A DNA stretch of 15,059 bases from Deltaproteobacteria bacterium. Lineage in GTDB: Bacteria; Desulfobacterota; Binatia; Binatales; Binataceae. Numbering within the stretch: the first letter of the stretch is position 1; the number at the start of each line of letters is the position of its first letter. A program made the translations under genes and the position numbers. Where the stretch lies: assembly GCA_021786815.1 (NCBI GenBank), contig JAJYMR010000134.1, positions 1 to 15,059 on the forward strand. The letters are read 5' to 3'. Shown one piece after another: positions 5,909 through 13,235 of this stretch. The notes under the pieces are model-generated. The model had not been told where the DNA came from. It did no database searches and was given only the letters and a program-made list of their open reading frames with translations.

Positions 5909-6850
5909 CTAGACGGGCGTAAGGCCGAGTTCCTTGCGGAAATATCCGACGCTGCGGCCAAGGCCGTCGCGCAGCGCGACTTTCGGCTCCCATCCGAGAT
6001 GCTTGCGCGCCAGCGTGATATCCGGCTTGCGGCGCACCGGATCGTCGGCGCGCGCGGGTCTGCGGACGATCTGCGAGGAACTGCCGGTGATCTCAACGGT
6101 GAGGCGAGCGAGTTCCTCGACGGTGAACTCGTCGGGGTTGCCGATATTGACCGGGCCGGTCAAGCCCTCGACCCTCATCATCCGGACAATCGCGTCGATT
6201 ATGTCGTCGACGTACGCGAACGAGCGCGTCTGCTGCCCGTCGCCATAAATCTCCAGCGGTTCCCCCTTCAGCGCCGCGACGCAGAAGTTCGAAACCACGC
6301 GTCCGTCGTTGATCGCCATGCGCGGGCCGTAAGTGTTGAAGATCCTGACGATGCGCACGTCGACCTTGTTCTGCCGATGGTAGTTCATCATCAGGCATTC
6401 GGCGACGCGCTTGCCCTCGTCGTAGCAGGAACGCTCACCGATGGGATTTACGTGGCCCCAGTAGTCCTCGGTCTGCGGATGCACTTCGGGATCGCCGTAA
6501 ACTTCGCTGGTGGAAGTGAGCAGGATTCGTGCGCGCACGCGCTTGGCGAGCCCGAGCATGTTTATCGTGCCCATCACGCTCGTCTTGATCGTTTTCACGG
6601 GGTTGTACTGGTAATGGACGGGCGAAGCGGGGCAGGCGAGATGATAGATGCGGTCGACTTCGAGCAGGATCGGCTCGACGATGTCGTGGCGCATAAGCTC
6701 GAAGTTGTCGTAGTCGCGCAGATGCAGCACGTTGGCGCGCCGGCCGCTGAAGTAGTTGTCGAGGCAAATGACCTCGTCTCCGTCCTTGAGCAGCCTTTCG
6801 CACAGATGGGACCCAAGGAAACCCGCCCCGCCGGTAACCAGTGCCCGCAC
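5909..6850 (-). CDS. uxs: UDP-glucuronate decarboxylase (UDP-xylose synthase)
   Basis: This is a 313-residue protein, full length for the bacterial single-domain enzyme. The start is GTG at 6848-6850, with AGGAGG five bases ahead on the minus strand. It is an extended SDR: NAD loop GGAGFLGSHL (7-16), Asp31 at the end of strand two (CLDNYFSG) for NAD specificity, TSTSEVYGDP (112-121), and the active-site Tyr143 and Lys147 in YDEGKR, the hallmark of the UXS group. Later come GPRM and NDGRVVSNF, also typical. The reaction is NAD-dependent oxidation at C4, decarboxylation to UDP-4-keto-xylose and re-reduction to UDP-xylose. It acts in the cytoplasm to supply surface polysaccharide synthesis. It follows the aminotransferase gene by 32 bases. 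Because the reaction passes through a 4-keto pentose, the neighbouring aminotransferase may use a related product. Confidence 0.92.
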   Translation of the reverse strand: MRALVTGGAGFLGSHLCERLLKDGDEVICLDNYFSGRRANVLHLRDYDNFELMRHDIVEPILLEVDRIYHLACPASPVHYQYNPVKTIKTSVMGTINMLGLAKRVRARILLTSTSEVYGDPEVHPQTEDYWGHVNPIGERSCYDEGKRVAECLMMNYHRQNKVDVRIVRIFNTYGPRMAINDGRVVSNFCVAALKGEPLEIYGDGQQTRSFAYVDDIIDAIVRMMRVEGLTGPVNIGNPDEFTVEELARLTVEITGSSSQIVRRPARADDPVRRKPDITLARKHLGWEPKVALRDGLGRSVGYFRKELGLTPV

Positions 6851-6882
6851 TTGAGCCTCCTTCCCGAAGTCCGGCGCCGCAG

Positions 6883-8064
6883 CTAGCGGCGATTCTGCCG
6901 GACCAGGTCGAGAACTGTTTCAATCACGTAGGCCACATCCTCGTCACTCATCGAGGCGTAAATCGGCAACGACAGGCATCGGCTGAACACGTCCTGGGCG
7001 ACCGGGAACTCGTCTCCGCGATAGCCGTAAGTCTTCCTGTAGAAGTGCATCGTGTGCAGCGGGATGCAATGAACCGAAACGCCAACGCCGCGCGCCCGGA
7101 GCATCTCGACGAACTGGTTGCGTCCGACCGAAAGCGCCTCGGGCCGGAGCCGGAGCACGTAAAGATGCCACGCATGCTCGATCCCCGATTCACTGTACGG
7201 CGTCTGCAGCGCCTGCTCGCCGCGGAACGCCTCGTTGTACGCGCGCGCGATAGCGGTGCGCCGGGCAAGGAACTCGCCGGAGCGCTTGAGCTGCGCAACA
7301 CCGATGGCGGCGTGCACGTCGGAGAGATTGTACTTGAAGCCAGTGTCGTGAATCTCGTAGTACCACGAGCCGCTCTTGTCGTAACGCTTCCACGCGTCGT
7401 GGTCCATCCCGTGCAGGCTCGCCACGGCTATTTTGTCGGCGAGTTGCTCGTCCTCGGTCGTGATCATCCCGCCTTCGGCGCTGGTGAAATTCTTGGTGGC
7501 GTAGAAGCTGAAACAGGTGAGTTTTCCGATCGTGCCGATACGTGTCATCCCGCGGCCGTCGAGATTGCGCACGGCGCCGGCGGCATGGGCCGCGTCCTCG
7601 ATAATCTCGAGCCCATGGCGGCGCGCAATCGCTCCAATCCGGTCCATGTCGCACGGATGACCCGCGAAGTGGACGGGCATGATCGCCCGCACGCGCCCGT
7701 GATGACCGTTTTCGAGCGCTTCTTCGATTCGGGCCGGGTTGATGTTGAAGGTTCCGGGGTCGATATCCACGAATACCGGGCGCGCCCCGAGATAGCCCAT
7801 CACTTCGGCGGTCGCGGTGAACGTGAACGGAGTGGTAATCACCTCGTCGCCCGGCCCGATTCCGAGAGCCCATAGCGAGAGATGCAGCGCGCCGGTGCAG
7901 TGCGCAACCGCGAGCGCCCGTTTCGCTCCGACGTATTCCGCAAATTCGCGCTCGAAGCGCTTGGCCTTCGGACCAGTAGTGATCCATCCGGAACGAAGCG
8001 TATCGAGCACCTCGCGCTCCTCGTCCGCGCCCATCGCGGGACGATGAAAGGGAACTTGTCGCAT
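6883..8064 (-). CDS. DegT/DnrJ/EryC1/StrS sugar aminotransferase, ArnB-like
   Basis: This is a 393-residue PLP enzyme. I choose ATG at 8062-8064, which has an AGGA seven bases ahead. The alternative GTG ten codons upstream (8092-8094) has no ribosome binding site. The order VPFHRPAMGADEE, SGWITTGPK (25-33), EVITTPFTFTAT (74-85), EDAAHAAG (156-163) and FYATKNFTSAEGG with the PLP lysine Lys191 closely follows E. coli ArnB as I recall it, including the HGMDHDAWKRY stretch. Family members transfer an amino group from glutamate to the keto group of a nucleotide-linked sugar. ArnB makes UDP-4-amino-4-deoxy-L-arabinose for lipid A. The next gene makes UDP-pentoses, which favours a 4-keto-pentose substrate, but this is inference. 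It is the first gene of the minus-strand run and has a good promoter candidate upstream. Confidence 0.9.
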   Translation of the reverse strand: MRQVPFHRPAMGADEEREVLDTLRSGWITTGPKAKRFEREFAEYVGAKRALAVAHCTGALHLSLWALGIGPGDEVITTPFTFTATAEVMGYLGARPVFVDIDPGTFNINPARIEEALENGHHGRVRAIMPVHFAGHPCDMDRIGAIARRHGLEIIEDAAHAAGAVRNLDGRGMTRIGTIGKLTCFSFYATKNFTSAEGGMITTEDEQLADKIAVASLHGMDHDAWKRYDKSGSWYYEIHDTGFKYNLSDVHAAIGVAQLKRSGEFLARRTAIARAYNEAFRGEQALQTPYSESGIEHAWHLYVLRLRPEALSVGRNQFVEMLRARGVGVSVHCIPLHTMHFYRKTYGYRGDEFPVAQDVFSRCLSLPIYASMSDEDVAYVIETVLDLVRQNRR

Positions 8065-8195
8065 CTTAATCCTGCCTCGGCTCTGAAACGGCACGTATCA
8101 TCAAGGGCGACCGGACCTGGTTCGTTCGCCGCGAATGCCGGTCGAATCCGGTGAAAGAGGTTGCTGAATCATCGAACTGGCGATGTCGTGCCGGA

Positions 8196-8225
8196 AGTAT
8201 ATGGGATTGTCTGAAAACCGGGCAA
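8196..8225 (-). promoter_or_regulatory. Sigma-70-like promoter for the aminotransferase operon
   Basis: On the minus strand TTGCCC (plus 8220-8225) and TATACT (plus 8196-8201) are separated by 18 bases, with four and five of six consensus matches. This is the best promoter match I found in the window. Transcription would start near 8189, leaving a leader of about 125 bases before the ATG at 8064. The rest of the intergenic stretch 8065-8355 holds no gene that I can support. Confidence 0.5.
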
Positions 8226-8355
8226 GGCGGTGTCGGGCGAAGTCCTGAGTGGCGCAATCACGGCTGATGCGGGATGCGTAACAGTCACGCACGGACGGCC
8301 TTGCGCGCGATGAACGGCTTTGGAGAAACCGGGTGCGCCGTCGAACAGAGCGGCC

Positions 8356-9378
8356 TCAGCCCGGCGGTCTGGTCTTGTGGCTCAGGGCTTCCACTTCGCC
8401 GTTGTAGCTGCCCGGAGGCGGCGGACCCGGCATGATGTAAGTCGGCACACCGGTTTTATCGGTGACCGCCTTTTCGAGTTTGCCGTAGTCCACGTAGTTC
8501 TGCAGATGCTTCTCCACGACCATCTTGCGGACGGCATTCCACAGCCCCGGATACTCGTTATAGATGTCCGGATGAACCTCGACGTACAGCGAACCACCGC
8601 GCCATCCGAACTTGACCGGCTCATAAATGATGTGCCCCTTCGTCCCGACCGGAACCAGGTGCCACAGGCGGTCGATGTCCTCGGGGTAAAGCCGGATGCA
8701 TCCGTGGCTCACTTCCATCCCGACGCCCCACGGATTGTTCGTGCCGTGGATCGCGTATTGGGGCAGGTTCAGATTGAGCCGCCAGAAGCCCTCGGGATTG
8801 TCGGGATCGCCGCCGGGAATCATACGGTCGGCCCATCCGTCGCGTTCCAGATGCTCCTTGTAGATGTCGGCGGGAACGATCCACGGCGGATTGTGCTGCT
8901 TGCTCGTTACGCGGAAAGTCTTGCCGACCGGCGTTCGCCAATCGTATCGCCCGAGCCCGACTGGAAAGGTGTAAACAACGTGCCCCTTATAATAGTAGAG
9001 ACGAAGTTCCGGAACGTTCACGATTATTCCGGAGCGAGGCGCGTCGGGCAGGATATGCTCGTCGGGCAGGACTATCTTGCGTCCCACCGGCGGCGCCCAC
9101 CAGTCCAGATGATTGTTGGCGTCGGAAATTTCAGGCGCCGTCAGCCCGAACCATCGACCGATGTCGAGCAGGGTATCGCCCTTGCGGACCCGATAGGTAA
9201 GAAGGCTGCCGATGATGTTGTCCTTGCCGTGGGGAAGCGGATAGGCGAAAAGCGGGCGATGGGCGAAGTCGCTGTCTTTCCACGCAAGCGCGGTGCTAAC
9301 GCCGGCGGCAAGCGCAACCACCAGGCAAGCTATCGCAACCAGATACCGTGATGGCTTGTGTGAAACCACCTTGAACAT
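8356..9378 (-). CDS. LysM-containing L,D-transpeptidase, ErfK/YbiS type
   Basis: I choose ATG at 9376-9378 (340 residues) because a signal-anchor-like N-terminus follows at once: SHKPSRY, then YLVAIACLVVALAAG. An ATG 17 codons earlier at 9427-9429 gives 357 residues. Neither start has a clear ribosome binding site. Numbering from the longer form, a LysM domain lies at about 78-122 (TYRVRKGDTL to KIVLPD). The YkuD catalytic domain is at about 133-270, with His228 in AIHGTNN and the nucleophile Cys244 in SHGCIRLYPEDI. The C-terminal 85 residues resemble the tail of E. coli ErfK/YbiS/YcfS. Such periplasmic enzymes form cross-links at meso-diaminopimelate or attach lipoproteins to peptidoglycan. 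The gene follows the helicase by 77 bases (26 with the longer start), so the two may share a transcript. Confidence 0.9.
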   Translation of the reverse strand: MFKVVSHKPSRYLVAIACLVVALAAGVSTALAWKDSDFAHRPLFAYPLPHGKDNIIGSLLTYRVRKGDTLLDIGRWFGLTAPEISDANNHLDWWAPPVGRKIVLPDEHILPDAPRSGIIVNVPELRLYYYKGHVVYTFPVGLGRYDWRTPVGKTFRVTSKQHNPPWIVPADIYKEHLERDGWADRMIPGGDPDNPEGFWRLNLNLPQYAIHGTNNPWGVGMEVSHGCIRLYPEDIDRLWHLVPVGTKGHIIYEPVKFGWRGGSLYVEVHPDIYNEYPGLWNAVRKMVVEKHLQNYVDYGKLEKAVTDKTGVPTYIMPGPPPPGSYNGEVEALSHKTRPPG

Positions 9379-9455
9379 GCGCCGCCGGCTGCCCGGCCCG
9401 CCACCCGTCCGCACCTTGCCGGGATACATCGAAAAAGATCATACGGAACATGCGA

Positions 9456-11651
9456 TCAGTCGGCAATCGGACGGAGATTGGCAAATTTGAGCACCAGGAG
9501 TTTTACTCCGCCGCGTTCGAAGTTCACCCATACCTTGGCGCTGTCGCCGCGTCCTTCGCGCCGGCGCACCACCCCGCGGCCGAAAGCCGGATGGAGCACG
9601 CTCGTGCCGATCCGCAGACCGTCCGCGGCGAGTTCCTCCTGCGGCAGTTGAGAATCGGCCAGGTCCACGTATGAGTCGCCAGGCGCGGACGCGGACAGCG
9701 GACGGATGAAGGACGCCGGCGGCGGCTCGGGCGAAATCCTGCGCAGGAGCGCCGGCTCGATCTCCGCAAGGAAGCGCGAAGGGCGCGCTTCGCCGCGTTG
9801 TCCGTAAAGCTCGCGCGAGAGCGTGTTCGTCAGGTACAGCAGGCGGCGCGCCCGCGTCATACCGACGTAGCACAGGCGCCGCTCCTCCTCGACATCGTCA
9901 TCGTTCTCGCGCGAACGCGCGTGCGGAAACAGCCCTTCCTCCATCCCGGCGACAAACACCACCGGATATTCGAGCCCCTTCGACGTATGCAGCGTCATCA
10001 GCGTGACCCGTCCGCCCTGCGCGCCGAGCTGATCGCTGTCGCTCACCAGCGCGACGCGCTCCAGGAACTCCTGGAGGCCGCCCGGACCTCGCTCGCTGTC
10101 GAAGGCGCTTGCCGCGGCCAGCATCTCGGCCACGTTCTGCCGGCGCGATACACCGTCGGCAAGGCCGCCCAGGTATTCGAGATAGCCCGAATTTTCGAGC
10201 ACCCGATCGAGTATCGAGCGCACCGTCGACTCCGGCGCGGCCGCCACCAGTTCGCGTATCCAGCCGTAGAGCGTTCCCGCCTGCTTGGCGGTTCTGAGCG
10301 CGACTTTCGATTCCGTCTCGAGCCGGCCCATCGCCTCGAACATCGGGATTTCCTCGCGCGCCGCGAGCTGCTTCATCACCTCCACGGTCTTCGCGCCGAT
10401 TCCGCGCGGCGGCGCTCCGGTGAGCCGTTCAAGGCTTAGCGCGTCGGCCGGGTTGGCGATGAGCCTCAGGTAGGCGAGCAGGTCCTTTACTTCGCGCAGC
10501 TCATAAAAGCGCATCCCGCCGACGACGTAGTAGGCCACGCGTCTTCGGACCAGGGCTTCCTCAATCACGCGCGACTGCGCGTTGACGCGGTAGAACACCA
10601 CGATGTCAGCGGGGCGCGTGTTTGGGGACTGGGTGAGACTCGCAATCTCGCGCGCAACATAATCTGCTTCGTCGCGTTCGGTGAGGCCGGTGTACCAGGT
10701 TACCTTCTCGCCGCTTTCATTCTCGGTCCAGAGATTCTTTTCCTTGCGCTCGCGATTGTTGCGGATCACGGCGCCCGCGGCGGCGAGAATCGTCTTGGTC
10801 GAGCGGTAGTTCTGCTCGAGCTTGAAGATCCGCGCGCTTGGAAAATCGCGCTCGAAATCGAGGATGTTGCGGATGTCCGCGCCGCGCCATCGGTAAATCG
10901 ACTGGTCCTCGTCGCCGACCACCGCGATATTTCCCGAGCGCTCGGAGAGCATCCGCACCAGCAGATACTGCAGATGATTGGTGTCCTGGTACTCGTCGAC
11001 CAGCAGATGGAGCGCGCGCCGCTGCCATCGCTCGAGAATCTCCGCATGCTCGCTGAAAAGCCGCCAGGTCATCAGGAGCAGGTCGTTGAAGTCCATCGCG
11101 TTCATCGCGCGAAGCCGCTCCTGGTAGAGCCGGTAGATGTGCGCGAAGGCCGTGTGCGGTCCGCTCTCGGCCTCGGCTGCGACCTGCTCGGGTGAGAGCG
11201 CTTCGTTCTTCGCCTGCTCGATTCGCGCACGCGCAAGCTCGGGCGTGGGCGAGTCGGCGAGCGCGGCCTCCTGGATGACGGCGCGAATCACGGAAAGCGA
11301 GTCCGCCTCGTCGAGAATCGAAAACCCGGGCTCGTAACCGAGCGCGCGCGCTTCCTTGCGCAGGATTCGCGCGCACGCGGAATGAAACGTGCTGATCCAT
11401 GGCGGCTCGGCGTTCTCGCCGAGCAACGCCGCGACCCGCTCGCGCATCTCGGCGGCGGCCTTGTTCGTAAACGTAACGGCGAGAATCTCGTTTGGCGCAA
11501 CGTTGCGTTCACCCAGCAGGTAGGCGATACGATAGGTGATGACGCGGGTCTTGCCCGAGCCGGCTCCGGCGAGAATCAGGATCGGGCCGTCGGCGGCGAG
11601 AACCGCTTCTCGTTGCGCAGGGTTCAAATCGTCGAGACTTAGCGATGGCAT
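9456..11651 (-). CDS. uvrD: ATP-dependent DNA helicase UvrD/PcrA (superfamily 1A)
   Basis: The frame opens at 11750, but ATG at 11649-11651 gives LDDLNPAQREAVLAADG at the position where UvrD and PcrA begin. It yields 731 residues, the family norm, so I use it. Motifs are complete: Walker A AGAGSGKT (28-35), FTNKAAAEM, motif II DEYQDTN (219-225), motif III GDEDQSIYRWRGA (246-258), QNYRST (280-285), then TLMTLHTSKGLEYPVVF and RRLCYVGMTRAR near the C-terminus. The last 50 residues (SVLHPAFGRGVV to LKFANLRPI) form the Tudor-like domain that binds RNA polymerase in PcrA/UvrD. It is a 3'-5' helicase acting in nucleotide excision and mismatch repair and in transcription-coupled repair. It is divergent from rlmE. 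A weak minus-strand promoter pattern (TTTGCT at 11720-11725, TATCCT at 11697-11702, 17-base spacer) lies upstream of the chosen start. Confidence 0.95.
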   Translation of the reverse strand: MPSLSLDDLNPAQREAVLAADGPILILAGAGSGKTRVITYRIAYLLGERNVAPNEILAVTFTNKAAAEMRERVAALLGENAEPPWISTFHSACARILRKEARALGYEPGFSILDEADSLSVIRAVIQEAALADSPTPELARARIEQAKNEALSPEQVAAEAESGPHTAFAHIYRLYQERLRAMNAMDFNDLLLMTWRLFSEHAEILERWQRRALHLLVDEYQDTNHLQYLLVRMLSERSGNIAVVGDEDQSIYRWRGADIRNILDFERDFPSARIFKLEQNYRSTKTILAAAGAVIRNNRERKEKNLWTENESGEKVTWYTGLTERDEADYVAREIASLTQSPNTRPADIVVFYRVNAQSRVIEEALVRRRVAYYVVGGMRFYELREVKDLLAYLRLIANPADALSLERLTGAPPRGIGAKTVEVMKQLAAREEIPMFEAMGRLETESKVALRTAKQAGTLYGWIRELVAAAPESTVRSILDRVLENSGYLEYLGGLADGVSRRQNVAEMLAAASAFDSERGPGGLQEFLERVALVSDSDQLGAQGGRVTLMTLHTSKGLEYPVVFVAGMEEGLFPHARSRENDDDVEEERRLCYVGMTRARRLLYLTNTLSRELYGQRGEARPSRFLAEIEPALLRRISPEPPPASFIRPLSASAPGDSYVDLADSQLPQEELAADGLRIGTSVLHPAFGRGVVRRREGRGDSAKVWVNFERGGVKLLVLKFANLRPIAD

Positions 11652-11766
11652 TTCGGTATCTGGAAGAAGTTCAAACCCGATGTTGCGGGGAAAATCAGGA
11701 TAGCTGGTTAGGCGCGGGCAGCAAAGCCGGGGTCGGAAACTTCGGCGCATAGCGGGCGCTCATTCG

Positions 11767-12357
11767 ATGGCGAAGTACGAGCCGCAGGACCGTTTTTATC
11801 GCAAGGCGCGCGAGAAGGGATTGCCCTCGCGCGCGGCCTTCAAAATTGAGGAACTGCTCCATCGCCTGAGGCTCGCGCGCGGTGCGCGCGTGCTCGATCT
11901 CGGATGTGCGCCGGGCGGATGGCTCGCGATTTTGGGCCGCGCGGTCGGACCCGAAGGCCGCGTGGTCGGCGTCGATATCGTGGCATGCCGGGAATTTCCG
12001 CCGCCGGTCGTGACGCTGGTGGGCGATATCCGCGACGAGACGCTTCCCGCGCGGCTTATCGAAGCGCTCGGCGGACAGGCAGACCTGGTGACGAGCGATA
12101 TTGCGCCCAAGCTCACCGGGATCGCCGAGCGCGACGAGGCGCAGGTCGCCGAACTTGTCGAGGCAGCGCTCCAAGCCGCGCGGCGCACGCTCAAGCGCGG
12201 CGGCGCGATGATCGTAAAGGTTTTCATGGCGCGCGGCTTCAAGGAGATCCTCTCGCGCTTCGAGGCGGCTTTCGGAAACGTCGAGGTGACCCGGGCGCGC
12301 GCCACAAGGCCGGGTTCCTCCGAACTTTACGTGATCGCGCGGGACTTTCGCGGCTAG
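11767..12357 (+). CDS. rlmE: 23S rRNA (uridine-2552) 2'-O-methyltransferase RlmE (FtsJ/RrmJ)
   Basis: This is a 196-residue protein, slightly shorter than the E. coli enzyme at its N-terminus. ATG 11767 has only a weak GCGGG ahead. The K-D-K-E catalytic tetrad is present with correct spacing: Lys26 (SRAAFKIEE), Asp111 (SDIAPKLTG), Lys151 (VKVFMARG) and Glu186 (SSELYVIA). The SAM-binding motif VLDLGCAPGGW is at 42-52, followed by GVD. It methylates the 2'-OH of U2552 in the A-loop of 23S rRNA on the 50S subunit, a late step of ribosome assembly. In many proteobacteria rlmE lies next to ftsH; here it does not. It is divergent from the helicase, and the BFN-PDZ lipoprotein starts 56 bases downstream on the same strand. 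Confidence 0.95.
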   Translation: MAKYEPQDRFYRKAREKGLPSRAAFKIEELLHRLRLARGARVLDLGCAPGGWLAILGRAVGPEGRVVGVDIVACREFPPPVVTLVGDIRDETLPARLIEALGGQADLVTSDIAPKLTGIAERDEAQVAELVEAALQAARRTLKRGGAMIVKVFMARGFKEILSRFEAAFGNVEVTRARATRPGSSELYVIARDFRG

Positions 12358-12413
12358 GCCCGGGCTCTTCGCTTTCGCGGCACTTGGCATAAAGCACCGC
12401 GAGGGCTTAACTC

Positions 12414-13235
12414 TTGATTCGGATGAAGCGCTTCAAGGTCAGGTCTGTATGCGCCTCGTTCCTGCTGGTTGCGCTGGCGGCTTGCGCATGCACGCAGAAG
12501 CGCGTGCAGCCGCCCGCGTCCGACGACGTTCGGGTGCACGTCGGCAGCGTCGGCTTCGATCGGACGAGCAGCGCCCACTACGTGCTGCTCGAGGACGATT
12601 CGCGAGGGCGTGCGCTGCCGATCCTGATCGGCGAGAGCGAGGCGCAGGTGATCGCGCTTGAACTGCACGGAATCAAGCCGCCACGCCCGCTGACCCTGGA
12701 CCTGCTGAAAAACATCCTGCACACCACCGGCAATCGCGTCGATCGCGTCGTGGTCTATGACGTCCGCGACGGCGTTTACTACGCAAGGATTCTGCTCGAC
12801 GGCGGGCGCTATGTTGTCGATGCGCGCCCGAGCGACGCGATCGCGCTTGCCCAGGCAAGCCACGCACCGATTTACGTCAAAGCGAAACTGCTTCGGCCGC
12901 GCTCGGCGCTCGCGCTCGGCCCGTTCCAGAGCCTGCCTCGCACGGCGCGCGGACTAGGTCTCACCGTGCAGGAGATAACGCCGGCGATTGCGAAGTATTT
13001 CAATATCGAGCCCGGAACGGGGCTTTTGGTTTCGGCCTCGGCGGGTGCGGCGTACGCCGCGGGAATACGCCCCGGCGACATCGTGACCGCGGTAGCCGGC
13101 AAAGCAGTAAAGCAACTGCCGGATTTCGACCGGGCACTCTCGGTACTGCGCGAAGGCGAGGACATAACGCTGACCGTGCGCCGAGACGGCAGCCAGCACT
13201 CGGTCACGCTCAAGGCGTCTTCGCCAAAGAGCTAG
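12414..13235 (+). CDS. Lipoprotein with bifunctional-nuclease (DUF151) and PDZ domains
   Basis: This is a 273-residue protein from TTG 12414, preceded by GAGGG at 12401-12405 with an eight-base spacer. ATG 12423 is the alternative, three codons in, and is less well spaced. The N-terminus MKRFKVRS, a hydrophobic run and LAAC (21-24) form a lipoprotein signal with Cys24 as anchor. Residues of about 38-160 are a bifunctional-nuclease (BFN/DUF151) domain, with ALPILIGESEAQVIALEL, LLKNILHTTG, YYARILLDGG and the diagnostic DARPSDAIALA. Residues of about 178-268 are a PDZ domain (GTGLLVSASAGAAYAAGIRPGDIVTAVAGKAV). BFN proteins are usually described as cytoplasmic or plant nuclear proteins. Export here would place the domain in the envelope, where nuclease or ligand binding is untested. 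The stop codon shares the CTAG at 13232-13235 with the convergent DUF6178 gene. Confidence 0.88.
   Translation: MIRMKRFKVRSVCASFLLVALAACACTQKRVQPPASDDVRVHVGSVGFDRTSSAHYVLLEDDSRGRALPILIGESEAQVIALELHGIKPPRPLTLDLLKNILHTTGNRVDRVVVYDVRDGVYYARILLDGGRYVVDARPSDAIALAQASHAPIYVKAKLLRPRSALALGPFQSLPRTARGLGLTVQEITPAIAKYFNIEPGTGLLVSASAGAAYAAGIRPGDIVTAVAGKAVKQLPDFDRALSVLREGEDITLTVRRDGSQHSVTLKASSPKS

Noticed and set aside
5882..6886. A 334-codon plus-strand open frame opposite the decarboxylase gene
   Set aside because: It is antisense to a clear UXS gene in GC-rich DNA where wobble bias keeps the opposite frame open. It shows no domain or ribosome binding site. The same holds for the long plus-strand frames opposite the aminotransferase, transpeptidase and helicase genes.
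8065..8094. GTG start at 8092-8094 for the aminotransferase
   Set aside because: No ribosome binding site precedes it, while ATG 8064 has AGGA at good spacing and begins at the family's usual N-terminus.
8138..8151. CCGGTCGAATCCGG resembling a tRNA T-arm
   Set aside because: The loop has six bases instead of seven and lacks TTC. No acceptor, D or anticodon arms can be built around it.
11652..11750. Longer N-terminus for the helicase from ATG 11750
   Set aside because: The extra 33 residues have no family counterpart and no ribosome binding site. A weak promoter pattern also lies inside the extension.
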